This document shows positions 37,317 to 47,200 of a stretch of 53,965 bases of DNA, in pieces (within the stretch, counting starts at the first letter, position 1; the number at the start of each line of letters is the position of its first letter). Both the position numbers and the translations under genes were made by a program. Origin of the DNA: a virus. A model generated the notes under the pieces. The model saw nothing but the letters and a program-made list of their open reading frames with translations, was not told the origin of the DNA and did no database searches. Location of the stretch: IMG/VR virus record IMGVR_UViG_3300017726_000004, positions 1-53,965 of that record. One strand, 5' to 3'.

Positions 37317-39149
37317 ATGTCAACAACTTTGAGGTCAATTGGAATAGATACGGCAAAAACCCTGTATGATCTTATTCGGGGAGATACCAGTAATTGGCTC
37401 TTCTTTTTAGGTGGAGCAAGTGCGGCTCCAGAAGAAAATAAAAATACAATCACCGATGACAATTCAGTTTGGCAAGATATTACATTCCTCCAAAAAATTC
37501 GTGACAACGAAGTTGCTATTATTGCAAGACGAGTTAATTGGTCGTCGGGGAATGTTTACTACCCATATGATTCAAATGGTATTCCAGAAACTGGGGCAAG
37601 TGGACCGGAAAGAAACTACTATGCGATGACAGAAGACAAAGAAGTTTTTGTTTGTATGGGAGCGAACGAAAAAAATCGTTACGACCAATTTGGATTGAGT
37701 ACATCAACAATTAAACCCACAAGGGCAAATCAAAACACAGTTTTGGCTGATGGTTATTCTTGGAGATTTTTATACAAAATTGACCTCGCAGACAAAACCT
37801 TTCTTTCAAACACATACATGCCTGTTCCAGACATAAATGAGTATGATATTGTACCTTCAACTGCATCCAAAAAAGAAGAGGCTTTTCGTCGTGGATGTGG
37901 TAACAATGCAGGAGCATCCGGATCTTGTTGTTTTTATTACAAGGAAGATGCGATTGATCCTGTAACATCAGACGCTTTCTCTAAAGGTGATCTTGATTTT
38001 TGCACAGAAAACATAAAATGTACAAATTGTTTTGCTATAGCAAATGCACTTAATAGATCATACATTTTTAATCTGCTTGGTAACTGCACCGATAATCCAT
38101 GTGCTTCAACAACAACAATTAAAAGTGGGTATGAACTTGCTTTGGATCAACAAAGAAAAATAAGTCCAAATAGGAACCTTTATTTACAAGCGAATGTTTA
38201 CAAAGAGGCAAAAGCAAAAGTAGGACAAATTCATTCAGTTTCAATTGATTTGTCTGGACTTTCGGTTAGTGATTTAACGACAACAACAAAAGATCCAGTT
38301 GTGGAGATATCATCAAGTTCCGGAGAAAATGCCGTTGTTCAATTAACAACTTATAAAAGTGGTAGTAGTTTTGTAATTGATGGCATTAGTCTAGTTAATG
38401 GGGGATCTGGATATAGGGATGCCTCAATTTTATCAGTTACAAACAGTCTTGAAAATAGAATTAGAATTAATTTAGACTACCAAGACGGTCTTTTTGCTGA
38501 TCCCAGAAGATTGTTAAATGCCACCAGAGTGATGGTTAGGGTCGGAATACGAACTGATAGACTTGCCGATGATTTCGGGACAAATCAAGTAACATTTAGA
38601 CGTTACGGAATCATAAGAGATGTTCAAACACAAGGACAGACGACTAATTTTCAGGCAGGATCAGATACGGGATCAGGACAAATTCAACGTTTCTCTAACG
38701 TGAAAAAGGTAAACGTTACTTCTCCATCCTCTATTAGTTTTGGTGCGACTCCAACTTTTGAAATATCCAGCATTAGTCACGATAAAACCAAAATTGTTAA
38801 TGAAAAAGGTTTAACTGTTTTCAACAATTTAACGCAGGATTCAAAGACAAAAGTTCCGCAGTCCGCAAAAATTGTTGCAACCAAACAAGTGGGGGCAAAG
38901 GCAGCGACATTGGAATTAATTGAAGCATCTGATACTATAAAAGTAGGAGATGAATTGGTTTTGAATACTGATTTGACCGATGTTTTCACTGTGTCTCAAG
39001 TCACCTCCTCCCCAACCGTTACACCATTTACAGGTAAACTTGTTTCATCAAATGATACAAATATTACCGCTACTTCTAGTACCGCTGCTGTAGAAGCACC
39101 ACCAAGAGAAGTTTTCTTCCAATACATTTATTCATTAGGAAAATATTAA
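37317..39149 (+). CDS. 8: baseplate wedge protein gp8 with an insertion
   Basis: The first 190 residues match gp8: 'NWLFFLGGASAAP', 'DITFLQKIRDNEVAIIARRV', 'YYAMTEDKEVFVCMGANEKN' and 'LADGYSWRFLYKIDLADKTF'. T4 gp8 has 334 residues, whereas this one has 610. Residues about 190-265 are a Cys-rich insertion ('GASGSCCFYY', 'ENIKCTNCFAIA', 'LGNCTDNPC'). In T4 gp8 links gp10 to gp6 and gp7 in the outer wedge. Confidence 0.85.
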   Translation: MSTTLRSIGIDTAKTLYDLIRGDTSNWLFFLGGASAAPEENKNTITDDNSVWQDITFLQKIRDNEVAIIARRVNWSSGNVYYPYDSNGIPETGASGPERNYYAMTEDKEVFVCMGANEKNRYDQFGLSTSTIKPTRANQNTVLADGYSWRFLYKIDLADKTFLSNTYMPVPDINEYDIVPSTASKKEEAFRRGCGNNAGASGSCCFYYKEDAIDPVTSDAFSKGDLDFCTENIKCTNCFAIANALNRSYIFNLLGNCTDNPCASTTTIKSGYELALDQQRKISPNRNLYLQANVYKEAKAKVGQIHSVSIDLSGLSVSDLTTTTKDPVVEISSSSGENAVVQLTTYKSGSSFVIDGISLVNGGSGYRDASILSVTNSLENRIRINLDYQDGLFADPRRLLNATRVMVRVGIRTDRLADDFGTNQVTFRRYGIIRDVQTQGQTTNFQAGSDTGSGQIQRFSNVKKVNVTSPSSISFGATPTFEISSISHDKTKIVNEKGLTVFNNLTQDSKTKVPQSAKIVATKQVGAKAATLELIEASDTIKVGDELVLNTDLTDVFTVSQVTSSPTVTPFTGKLVSSNDTNITATSSTAAVEAPPREVFFQYIYSLGKY

Positions 39150-40015
39150 TGGCAAGATCAATATTACCATTTAAAATTTCTTCAACAGAACCCCAAACTC
39201 CACTCTCTGTTGCACCATATAACAGCAGAACGGTTTTGCATTCATTTGATCCAAACTCGTTCGAGGAAAACTACAAATACGTTGCGTTCCGTCCCGGATA
39301 TGCCGTTCAAGCGGCAGAGTTAAACGAAGTTCAAGAGTATTTTTACAAAGAAAATACTCTGATGGCAACAATGATTAATTACTGGGGTTATTATGTTGGA
39401 ACTCCTTACGCTGGATCTGGAGACGAGGGAACAAGCCTTCGATACGGTGGACCAGGCTGGGATGGTGCAACACCGCTTGCACCATACGGTGCAGGAAATC
39501 AACCCGGATTTGATGTGATCCCCCCAGCGTCTCAACCAGCATCATCCGAAATTCCAAACCTTGTGTCTGTAATTGATAACGGAACCTCAATTACAATTCA
39601 ATTAAATCAAGGATACTATCTAACAGAGGTAAGAACAGGGACCGATGTTGATAATGGATTTAAATATTTTGTGTACCTTAACTATGAGGGTGCTTTGGGT
39701 GAATCTCTTTACACAACTACAATTTCAAAAGCAACATCAGGTATTTCTTATGTTGGATTATTTTTAACACAAACATACGTTTTACCCGAGGGTGGTGGTG
39801 ATGGAGCAACGGACAGAACATTACAAGATAATTCTGCTGGATTCTATAATATAAACGGTCTTGGTGCGGCAAGAGTTTCCTTTAATTTCTCTGGCATAGG
39901 TGTTGCGGGTGTTAACGGTTCGACCGGATTTGATACTATCTCTCCTGTTTTGTATATCGACCACTCAACCGGCAAAGTTCGATACATGAGCAATCTAATT
40001 ATAACAACGGTGTAA
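39149..40015 (+). CDS. tail/baseplate protein, first of a tandem pair (288 aa)
   Basis: It starts in a TAATG overlap with gp8. Residues about 40-62 read 'YKYVAFRPGYAVQAAELNEV', the FRPG...LQ-A-ELNE motif of baseplate and fibre-attachment proteins in marine T4-like phages. The later part alternates Gly-rich loops and strands ('TLQDNSAGFYNINGLGAARV') and ends 'PVLYIDHSTGKVRYMSNLI'. Its neighbour is a paralogue. The role is probably fibre attachment. Confidence 0.65.
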   Translation: MARSILPFKISSTEPQTPLSVAPYNSRTVLHSFDPNSFEENYKYVAFRPGYAVQAAELNEVQEYFYKENTLMATMINYWGYYVGTPYAGSGDEGTSLRYGGPGWDGATPLAPYGAGNQPGFDVIPPASQPASSEIPNLVSVIDNGTSITIQLNQGYYLTEVRTGTDVDNGFKYFVYLNYEGALGESLYTTTISKATSGISYVGLFLTQTYVLPEGGGDGATDRTLQDNSAGFYNINGLGAARVSFNFSGIGVAGVNGSTGFDTISPVLYIDHSTGKVRYMSNLIITTV

Positions 40016-40016
40016 T

Positions 40017-40862
40017 ATGACAAGAAATCTCTATCCATTTAAAAAGCAACAAGGGTCATCCACTGTGTATGGTCCACTTTCACCATATGGATCGAAAAAA
40101 GCAGAACATTCTTTAAATGAAGAAAGTGTGGATAAAAATTACACTTACGTTGCATTCGCATCGGGTGATACCCTTCAGTCATCAGATTTAAATGAACAAC
40201 AAGAAACACATTACATAGAGAGAAATCTTGCAATAGAATCACTTAGATCGTGGGGATTTTTTCAAGGACCACCTGCAAATGGAGATAATGGACGAAACAG
40301 AGTCGGCTCTCCGGGCTGGAATGGTGCCAGTCCAATTATTCCGGGCATACCAATATCAACAAATGTAGTGCCAACAATGTCAAGAAAACAAGGTGAATAT
40401 TCACCCGTTACTATTACAAAAACTAGCGACAATCTTTCAATAAAATTTAACGAAGGATTTTATCGTCTTTCGACATTGAATGGAACGGCAAAAGATCACG
40501 GATTTTTATATCACGTTTATTTAAATCAAAATGATGGAGTGGATAAATTTAAAGTTACTGTGAGTAAAGAATTTACGTCTGGTATAACTTATGTTGGATT
40601 AAAATTTAATAGTAAAGAAATTCTTCCACAAACTAGAACAGTAACTGGAACTGACACTGACTCTACTTTGATGAATGATAAATTAAAATCTGTTGACGAT
40701 CAAGTAACGGTCGCAAAAAGAATTCAATATGAATTTAGTGAAGCAACAGAATTATATGGGGGAGTAGATACTATTATTTCAGACTTTGCTCCGGTCCTGT
40801 ATGTAGATCACCTAAATAAAAAAGTAAAATATATGAATAACTTACTAATAGACACATTCTAA
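40017..40862 (+). CDS. tail/baseplate protein, second of a tandem pair (281 aa)
   Basis: The start is one base after the stop of its paralogue. Both have the same plan: N-terminal 'LYPFKKQQGSSTVYGPLSPY', then 'YTYVAFASGDTLQSSDLNEQ' in place of the FRPG...ELNE motif, and C-terminal 'PVLYVDHLNKKVKYMNNLLI' against 'PVLYIDHSTGKVRYMSNLI' in the first copy. The FRPG motif has drifted here, which suggests relaxed constraint or a new partner. Confidence 0.65.
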   Translation: MTRNLYPFKKQQGSSTVYGPLSPYGSKKAEHSLNEESVDKNYTYVAFASGDTLQSSDLNEQQETHYIERNLAIESLRSWGFFQGPPANGDNGRNRVGSPGWNGASPIIPGIPISTNVVPTMSRKQGEYSPVTITKTSDNLSIKFNEGFYRLSTLNGTAKDHGFLYHVYLNQNDGVDKFKVTVSKEFTSGITYVGLKFNSKEILPQTRTVTGTDTDSTLMNDKLKSVDDQVTVAKRIQYEFSEATELYGGVDTIISDFAPVLYVDHLNKKVKYMNNLLIDTF

Positions 40863-40872
40863 TGGGGTACAA

Positions 40873-43098
40873 ATGGGCGTTGAAGACAATACATTTCAAA
40901 TAGAAGACCTGAACGATAACACGAGTTTCTTTGAGTGGGCAACAAAAACCAACTCAGAAATTATCGCAAAGCATAATCTTCTCCGTGTATATGACGGCAT
41001 TTCCGGTGACGGTATCAACGTAATCGTTGGTGTTACTTCGGATGGTGTTGGCAGTGATAATACTGGTATCTCCTCTGGTGACATTTTTGTCGAACTTAGT
41101 GGCAATGTTAACAAAGGAATGACATTCAACGATGTCACAATTAATGGATTACTCAGTTATGATTTTGCAAAATCCTTCACTGGTGTTAATACAGTCTCTG
41201 CGTCTGTTACTGGTGCAACTGCCGATTATGTTGCTGGTCAAGTTGTTCGTTTTGTCGTTGACGGAAGTTACAGAGGTCTTACTCTAGCAAAAGCAGACTC
41301 TCCATCAGGAGCAGAAGTTTTTGGTATTGTAAACGGGGAAACAGGTGAAAATTCAATTTCTGTTGCAACCCACGGTGTTGTTAACATTCCAACAGGTGGT
41401 CTTGAGCCCGGTTGTGTTCACTTCTTAGATTCTTCGACGGCGGGTGGTTTGACAGCAAATGAACCAAATGTTTTGGGTCAAGTTTCCAAACCAGTTTTAG
41501 TCGCAACATCAGAAACACAAGGTGTTGTTTATAATTTTAGAGGTCAACTTCTTCAAGGAACTGGTGGTACAGGTTCTAGTCAGGCTGACAACAACGCATT
41601 CTTCTTGACAGGAATGTCATCTGAATTTACTCGTGGAAAAGCCATCTCATTTAATAACGGCCAATTTGAACCCACAAATGGAAATAACAGCAATTCAATG
41701 AACAGCGTTGCCGGTGTTATCACCGAAGATTCAACAACGGGACTTGCATCTGGTGTAATTAAAGTTGTAACAAATGGCTTTGTAGTAAACTCACCAGTAA
41801 CAAATGGATCTGGACCTCTCTTTGTTAATACCGATGGTACTTTGCAATTTACAAATCCGGGATCTGGTTCAAAAATAGTTGGAATCAACGTTCTTATCGG
41901 CAGTGACTTTGCTTTGGTTGTCCATCCATATCACGATGCAGGATCGTTCAATCCCTTGACGGGAGAATCAACCGGCAATCCAATCCAGTTTTCGACATTG
42001 GCTCCTCCAACTCTTTTTGGTGCAACATCTAACACTGGTGGTGTATCCTATGTCAACGATAACGAACTGATTAATGGTTCGTACACGGTTTGGCAGAGAG
42101 GTATTGGTGTTGGTTCTGCACACACTGGAACAGGAAGCACTTATTTTGCAGATAAGTGGGTAAGACTTAACGGTTTGACACACGGATCAGGATCCTTTAG
42201 TATTTTAAGAAAAGACTTCTCTCCAACGCAAGTAGAGGTTGAAGGTAATCCGCTTTACTATACTCGTTTGAATCACAGTATCTCTGGTTACACTGGAGAC
42301 GATTTCCTACAGGTAGAGAACCGTGTGGAGGGTTCTGATGCTTTCCGAGGGGAGAACATGACACTTTCCTTCTATGCGAGAGCGGGGACTTCAGGAGCGA
42401 CATGTACAGCGTTTGTGAAACAAGTTTATAACGAATCCGATGAAACTCTAACCAGCCTTGGTACGTTCTCACTCGGAACAGACTTTACAAAATATATTAC
42501 AACATTCTCTATGCCTGCAATGACTCAAGTTCCGAATTTTAATGGTGACGATTATGTTGGTGTCGGTATTGACATTCTTCGAGTCCCCGGACAACTGGAT
42601 CTTGCTCAAGTAAAACTTGAAAGAGGACTTGCTTCAACTCCAGTTAGACCAAAAACTATTGAAGCGGAGTATGATGATTGTGCAAGATATTATCAACGAA
42701 GTTACGGACCGGATATCACATCGTCGTCGAACACGACAATAAATGGTGTTCCCGATTCAACTTCTCTTAACTTTACCGTAATTTCACCCGACTCCGATTT
42801 CTATCATAGATTCCCAGTCCGAATGCGTGAAGAACCAACTGTTACTTTATTCTCCCCAATAGACGGGATCACAGCAGACGCTTTCAATAGAACAGCGAAT
42901 GCAAACCTCGCAAAAACTTCTGGATCCAGAGGTTCTGGTGGAAACACCCGTGTTGCACCTGCGGGAGAAACAACCATTCGTGTGGGACAAAAAACGAAAG
43001 ACGGGGTTCTTGTTGAACCGTTAACTGGTTTTGTTAATTTTGATAACATTTCTGTCCACTATGTTGCTGATGCTGACCTAAATAACGACGTAAGTTGA
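40873..43098 (+). CDS. tail-fibre/adhesin protein with a carbohydrate-binding-like C-terminal region
   Basis: The 741-residue protein has an N-terminal attachment region ('NDNTSFFEWATKTNSEIIAK') and long beta repeats. At about residues 400-590 lies a jelly-roll-like module with 'NGSYTVWQRGIGVGS', 'YFADKWVRLNG' and 'MTLSFYARAG', a pattern found in phage tail proteins and related to carbohydrate-binding modules. It follows the paired baseplate proteins, so it may be a distal fibre that contacts host glycans. GGGG precedes the start. Confidence 0.65.
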   Translation: MGVEDNTFQIEDLNDNTSFFEWATKTNSEIIAKHNLLRVYDGISGDGINVIVGVTSDGVGSDNTGISSGDIFVELSGNVNKGMTFNDVTINGLLSYDFAKSFTGVNTVSASVTGATADYVAGQVVRFVVDGSYRGLTLAKADSPSGAEVFGIVNGETGENSISVATHGVVNIPTGGLEPGCVHFLDSSTAGGLTANEPNVLGQVSKPVLVATSETQGVVYNFRGQLLQGTGGTGSSQADNNAFFLTGMSSEFTRGKAISFNNGQFEPTNGNNSNSMNSVAGVITEDSTTGLASGVIKVVTNGFVVNSPVTNGSGPLFVNTDGTLQFTNPGSGSKIVGINVLIGSDFALVVHPYHDAGSFNPLTGESTGNPIQFSTLAPPTLFGATSNTGGVSYVNDNELINGSYTVWQRGIGVGSAHTGTGSTYFADKWVRLNGLTHGSGSFSILRKDFSPTQVEVEGNPLYYTRLNHSISGYTGDDFLQVENRVEGSDAFRGENMTLSFYARAGTSGATCTAFVKQVYNESDETLTSLGTFSLGTDFTKYITTFSMPAMTQVPNFNGDDYVGVGIDILRVPGQLDLAQVKLERGLASTPVRPKTIEAEYDDCARYYQRSYGPDITSSSNTTINGVPDSTSLNFTVISPDSDFYHRFPVRMREEPTVTLFSPIDGITADAFNRTANANLAKTSGSRGSGGNTRVAPAGETTIRVGQKTKDGVLVEPLTGFVNFDNISVHYVADADLNNDVS

Positions 43099-43106
43099 GG
43101 TAAAAT

Positions 43107-44276
43107 ATGCCAAGTTGTTCAAGTAGTTCAAATATTAATTCATCGACTACCAATGTTAATTTAAATAACATCGGTTCACGAATTCTTGCCACCATTCCAG
43201 TAACAAGTTCAGATTATACCGTGGAGGCTGGAATTGTGGCTGGTGATGTTATTCGGTACGATGTGTCAGATCCATCAAATAAAATTTACAGAAAATCAAA
43301 AGCAAATACTGTAGAGAATGCAGAAGTTATCGGTGTTGTTGAATCTGTTGATGCTGTAAATTTAAACGTTGTTGTTTTTGGTCAAATTAATTACCCATCA
43401 GGTAGATTTACAAATTTATCAGAGGATACCACAGGAGCAACTGGCGGTAATGACATTTATTTCCTTAGTCCGACCGCAACTGGTGGTGTTCAAAACTTGG
43501 CTCCGTTTGAGCAAACTCAAGTAATTAAACCAATTTTGCAAGTGGCAGATGATGGTGTAAACAACGCTATTGTTTTGAACTATATTGGATATACTGTCGG
43601 TGGAGCAATTGCGGCAGAAAGCACCGATGATTTGATCGGTGAACTTCGAGAATATTTGGACATTGGACAACAATTACCACCTTCTCTCGTGAGGGTGGAT
43701 CAAGGTTCTCAAAACTTTAATGTTTCTGATTTTAACGAACTGTACGGGGTAATCGGTAAAACTTATGGTTATACCGAAGTAATTACATTTGCTTCAACAA
43801 GCCTTGCCAAGGCAAGTTTAATTGGCAGGGTTGCAAAACAAGTTAGTGGAGGTAAAACAACTTACACTGGAAGGATTACTTCGATAGATACCGTTAACAA
43901 TACAATCACCATTGAAAGAGGTTCTGGAGTTCCCCAAGTAAACACAGGTATCAAAATAAATATTGATGATGTGTTATACACGGTCGATAGTACAACAGTA
44001 ACAAGATTTGTTGTGCCGCAAATCGTTACGTCTGGTTCTGCTAGACTTTCTGTTGGTAGTTCGATTCAAACCGGCAGCATCGCTGTTGCGATGGTTGTAA
44101 AAAATATCCGAGGCATTTCAATCCCAAGAAAAGTGTCTGTTAAAGAACTTGAAGTTACCGATAAACTTACAACATCAACAAATGCAACAAGCACTCTCGC
44201 TGATATTAATAGCACAGTAAATACAGTTCAGACTGATCTTCAAACTGTTCAGAGGAAACTCGGACTTATATCATGA
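43107..44276 (+). CDS. structural fibre protein with a C-terminal coiled coil (389 aa)
   Basis: The N-terminus is Ser-rich ('MPSCSSSSNINSSTTNVNL'). The middle is a series of short beta segments such as 'TVEAGIVAGDVIRYDVSDPS' and 'GVVESVDAVNLNVVVFGQIN'. The end, 'SVKELEVTDKLTTSTNATST' followed by 'VNTVQTDLQTVQRKL', has heptad spacing typical of a trimeric coiled coil. It probably forms part of a fibre. Its stop overlaps the first collagen-like gene. Confidence 0.55.
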   Translation: MPSCSSSSNINSSTTNVNLNNIGSRILATIPVTSSDYTVEAGIVAGDVIRYDVSDPSNKIYRKSKANTVENAEVIGVVESVDAVNLNVVVFGQINYPSGRFTNLSEDTTGATGGNDIYFLSPTATGGVQNLAPFEQTQVIKPILQVADDGVNNAIVLNYIGYTVGGAIAAESTDDLIGELREYLDIGQQLPPSLVRVDQGSQNFNVSDFNELYGVIGKTYGYTEVITFASTSLAKASLIGRVAKQVSGGKTTYTGRITSIDTVNNTITIERGSGVPQVNTGIKINIDDVLYTVDSTTVTRFVVPQIVTSGSARLSVGSSIQTGSIAVAMVVKNIRGISIPRKVSVKELEVTDKLTTSTNATSTLADINSTVNTVQTDLQTVQRKLGLIS

Positions 44277-47200
44277 CACCAATTTATGGAAGTAGCCCCT
44301 TTATACGATCTGCGACTGGTCCCACCGGCCCCACTGGCCCCACTGGTCCAACAGGACCGACCGGGGCAACTGGTCCAACAATTAGAGGTGCAACTGGACC
44401 GACTGGAGAAAGTTTTCTTGAGATTCTTTCTTCCTCCTCTGGTCTTACTTTTGTTACACTTTTTAGCGGTAATACTTTTGAAAGAGGTATTTCTGCCGAG
44501 TATAGCACCGTCGATGGATCTCAAATTCTTGGAAACACTGGTTCAACTTTAACCAGAGTAGGATTCAATAACTTAGGTGACGGATTTACTCTTGCTGTAA
44601 GCACAGAAAAAAACACGTTATCAATAAGAAGTCTTGGAGTTACAGGTAATTATCTGACGTTATCAACTGATTCTGATGGATTGATAACTCTCGACTATGA
44701 TTTGAGTGGATCGGGTTTTGCTGATGTTTCTGGGTTAACCGGACAACTTATCAAAACAGATGGTTCTAGCAACTTAGTTGGACTTCAGGGTGCGACTGCC
44801 AAAGAGTTTTTAAATCGAAATGAAGTTCGTGGTCTTCGAGTTAAATCATATAGAGAACCAACCGTTTTATTAGAAAAAGGAAACGGTGTAGAAATAAAAG
44901 ATATTGAAGGTGTTCAGGGGGTTGAAGCAACCGTTGATTGGGCACGAGCAAAAAACTTTGTTGTTGATATGACTCAATATGCAGAGGTAACTGATGGACA
45001 GACACCACTGACTGTAAACATTAACAAAGCACCAGAAAATTATAGTGCTTCGTTCTTTTTAATTGTTGATGGTGCAACCGGAACTACACCATCAGTTGAT
45101 CGGTTCACAAGTCAGAGTAATGTCAAATTCCCGTACATACAGAAACCTTGTTTTAGTGGTAACAGAGACATCTTTACTTTTATCTCTTTTCAGGATACAT
45201 GGTATGGAAATCTTGTTGGTTGGGATCTTACAGGCAATAATCCTGACATCAACGAATTAGAACCATATAGTGAAACACACTATTGTAATGAATTAGAACC
45301 ATTCTTTGGTTCCACCGATGGTGCCACGGGTGCATGTTGTCTTGGTGATGGTAATACAACAATCACAACGTTTGCAGAGTGTCCGGGCTTCTTTGTTTCT
45401 CAAGCAACGGCTGCCGCTTTTGGTTTCACACCACAAAATATTGAAAACGCTTGCGGAACTCCCGCAACCGGAATCAATGGTGATGCGGTTGGACCGTGTT
45501 GTGTGTATCAAATCGACACCGATCAAATTGACTGTCTCAACGATCAAAGTCCCGATCAATGTTTATCCCTTTCAAATAACGCAGACTTGTACGCATCTTT
45601 TTCAAACTTTAATGATTATCTGCCGGGATGTGACATTACCAAAGTTGAATCGGGTTGTGAATGTGTTGATTGCGATAATTCAGTTCTTGGTATCGGGGCA
45701 TGTTGCGACGGTAATGGAAATTGCACAGAAGTGGATAGATTTTCATGTGAGCAAATTAGTGGATTCTTTAGAGGACCGGGAGTGGCTTGCACAGACACAT
45801 TATGTTCGGGTGGAAGTGGTGCGTGTTATACAGGACAAACTTGTGTTGATAATATAGATGGTGCGGCTTGCATTGGTGTTGGATCCCTTTATGCTGGAGA
45901 TGACAGTAATTGTGCAACAACAAGTCCACCAAATCTTTTTAATCCAGAAAGACGTTCCCTTCCAGATGGAATTCATCCGTTCTTTACACATTCAGATGTT
46001 GAACCTTATTTTAAATTAGGTCAATCTTATGGTGGTGGTATTGTGGTTGGTATCTTTAATCCATATGGTGCAACCTGCTTAGGTAACACAGGACATGGTT
46101 TGGATCGTAATTCAGTTTCTGGTCTTACTGGAAATGTAATTGATACTCTTCCAGACGGAACAACTTCATCTGCATATATTCCACCATCAATTCTAGCAGA
46201 CGAATCAGACTCTGGAATTTATCGGTCACAATATGATTTCCACGGATACGGTTATGATGATAGAAAGTCTCAAAGTTACTACCAAGGCCTTTCATATCCA
46301 GACGAGGAATCGGGTGAGTTTAGAGAGGATGCTTGGTTTATTATTCTTTCACTCAACGATGCAGAGTTAGAATCAAATCCGTTCTCAAATAATAAAGAGT
46401 TCCGTTGGGGTGTTACGGGTAGTAATTATGGACCGATTAGTAACATTGGACAACCAGACTCCGACGTTGGAACAGAAAGACAACAAAAATATCTCGACAT
46501 TGATATTGTTGAAGGGTTCAATGGTGAAGACTATTCTGCATCAGGTGTTCTTGAGGGTGGAGAATATGGTGGTTACTTCCGACCAATTTTCTCTACAAAA
46601 GAAGGACATTGGAGGAAGACATCAGGTGTTGGTGCAAATCAAGGACAACCCACCGTAAATGAAAATCTTACTCGTCACTCTGTCACATCTTGGCAATCTG
46701 CTAGAGGTGCTGGAACAACCTCGCTTGAAAAATTATATTCCAAAGCATCTGCCGGTGGCAATTATCAATTGAGAGAAGAACTTGGTGCTGACTACAATGG
46801 TCTTTGGCACAGAAACTGGGGACTTCACAATACGGTAAGAATGGCACATGGACTGAATCATGCTTATTACGAGTGTGGAACTGCCGGAACTAATTGTAAT
46901 GGAACTTACGATTATATCTCACCAGACGGATCTCAAACTATTACATGTGATCAACTTAAAACTTTAACAGGTTCGTCACTTCAATGTGGTTGTTTGTTTA
47001 GTTCTAGCCTCACGATTGGTTGTGATAACAATAACACAACTGCAAATGAATTTTATTATTCATCATGGCCACAAGACCCAACACCGATTAATAATTTAGC
47101 ATATGCTTTTGAAAAAGACAGTAAGTATAATCGACAAATGTATATCGGTGAGTATTGGTTTGGAAAAGCCGCTGCAAGTGGAAATACAGGACAAGACGCA

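Noticed and set aside
44310-44420. short tandem DNA repeats that could be read as a CRISPR or minisatellite
   Set aside because: They encode the in-frame GPTG collagen-like segment of a long gene and have no spacers.
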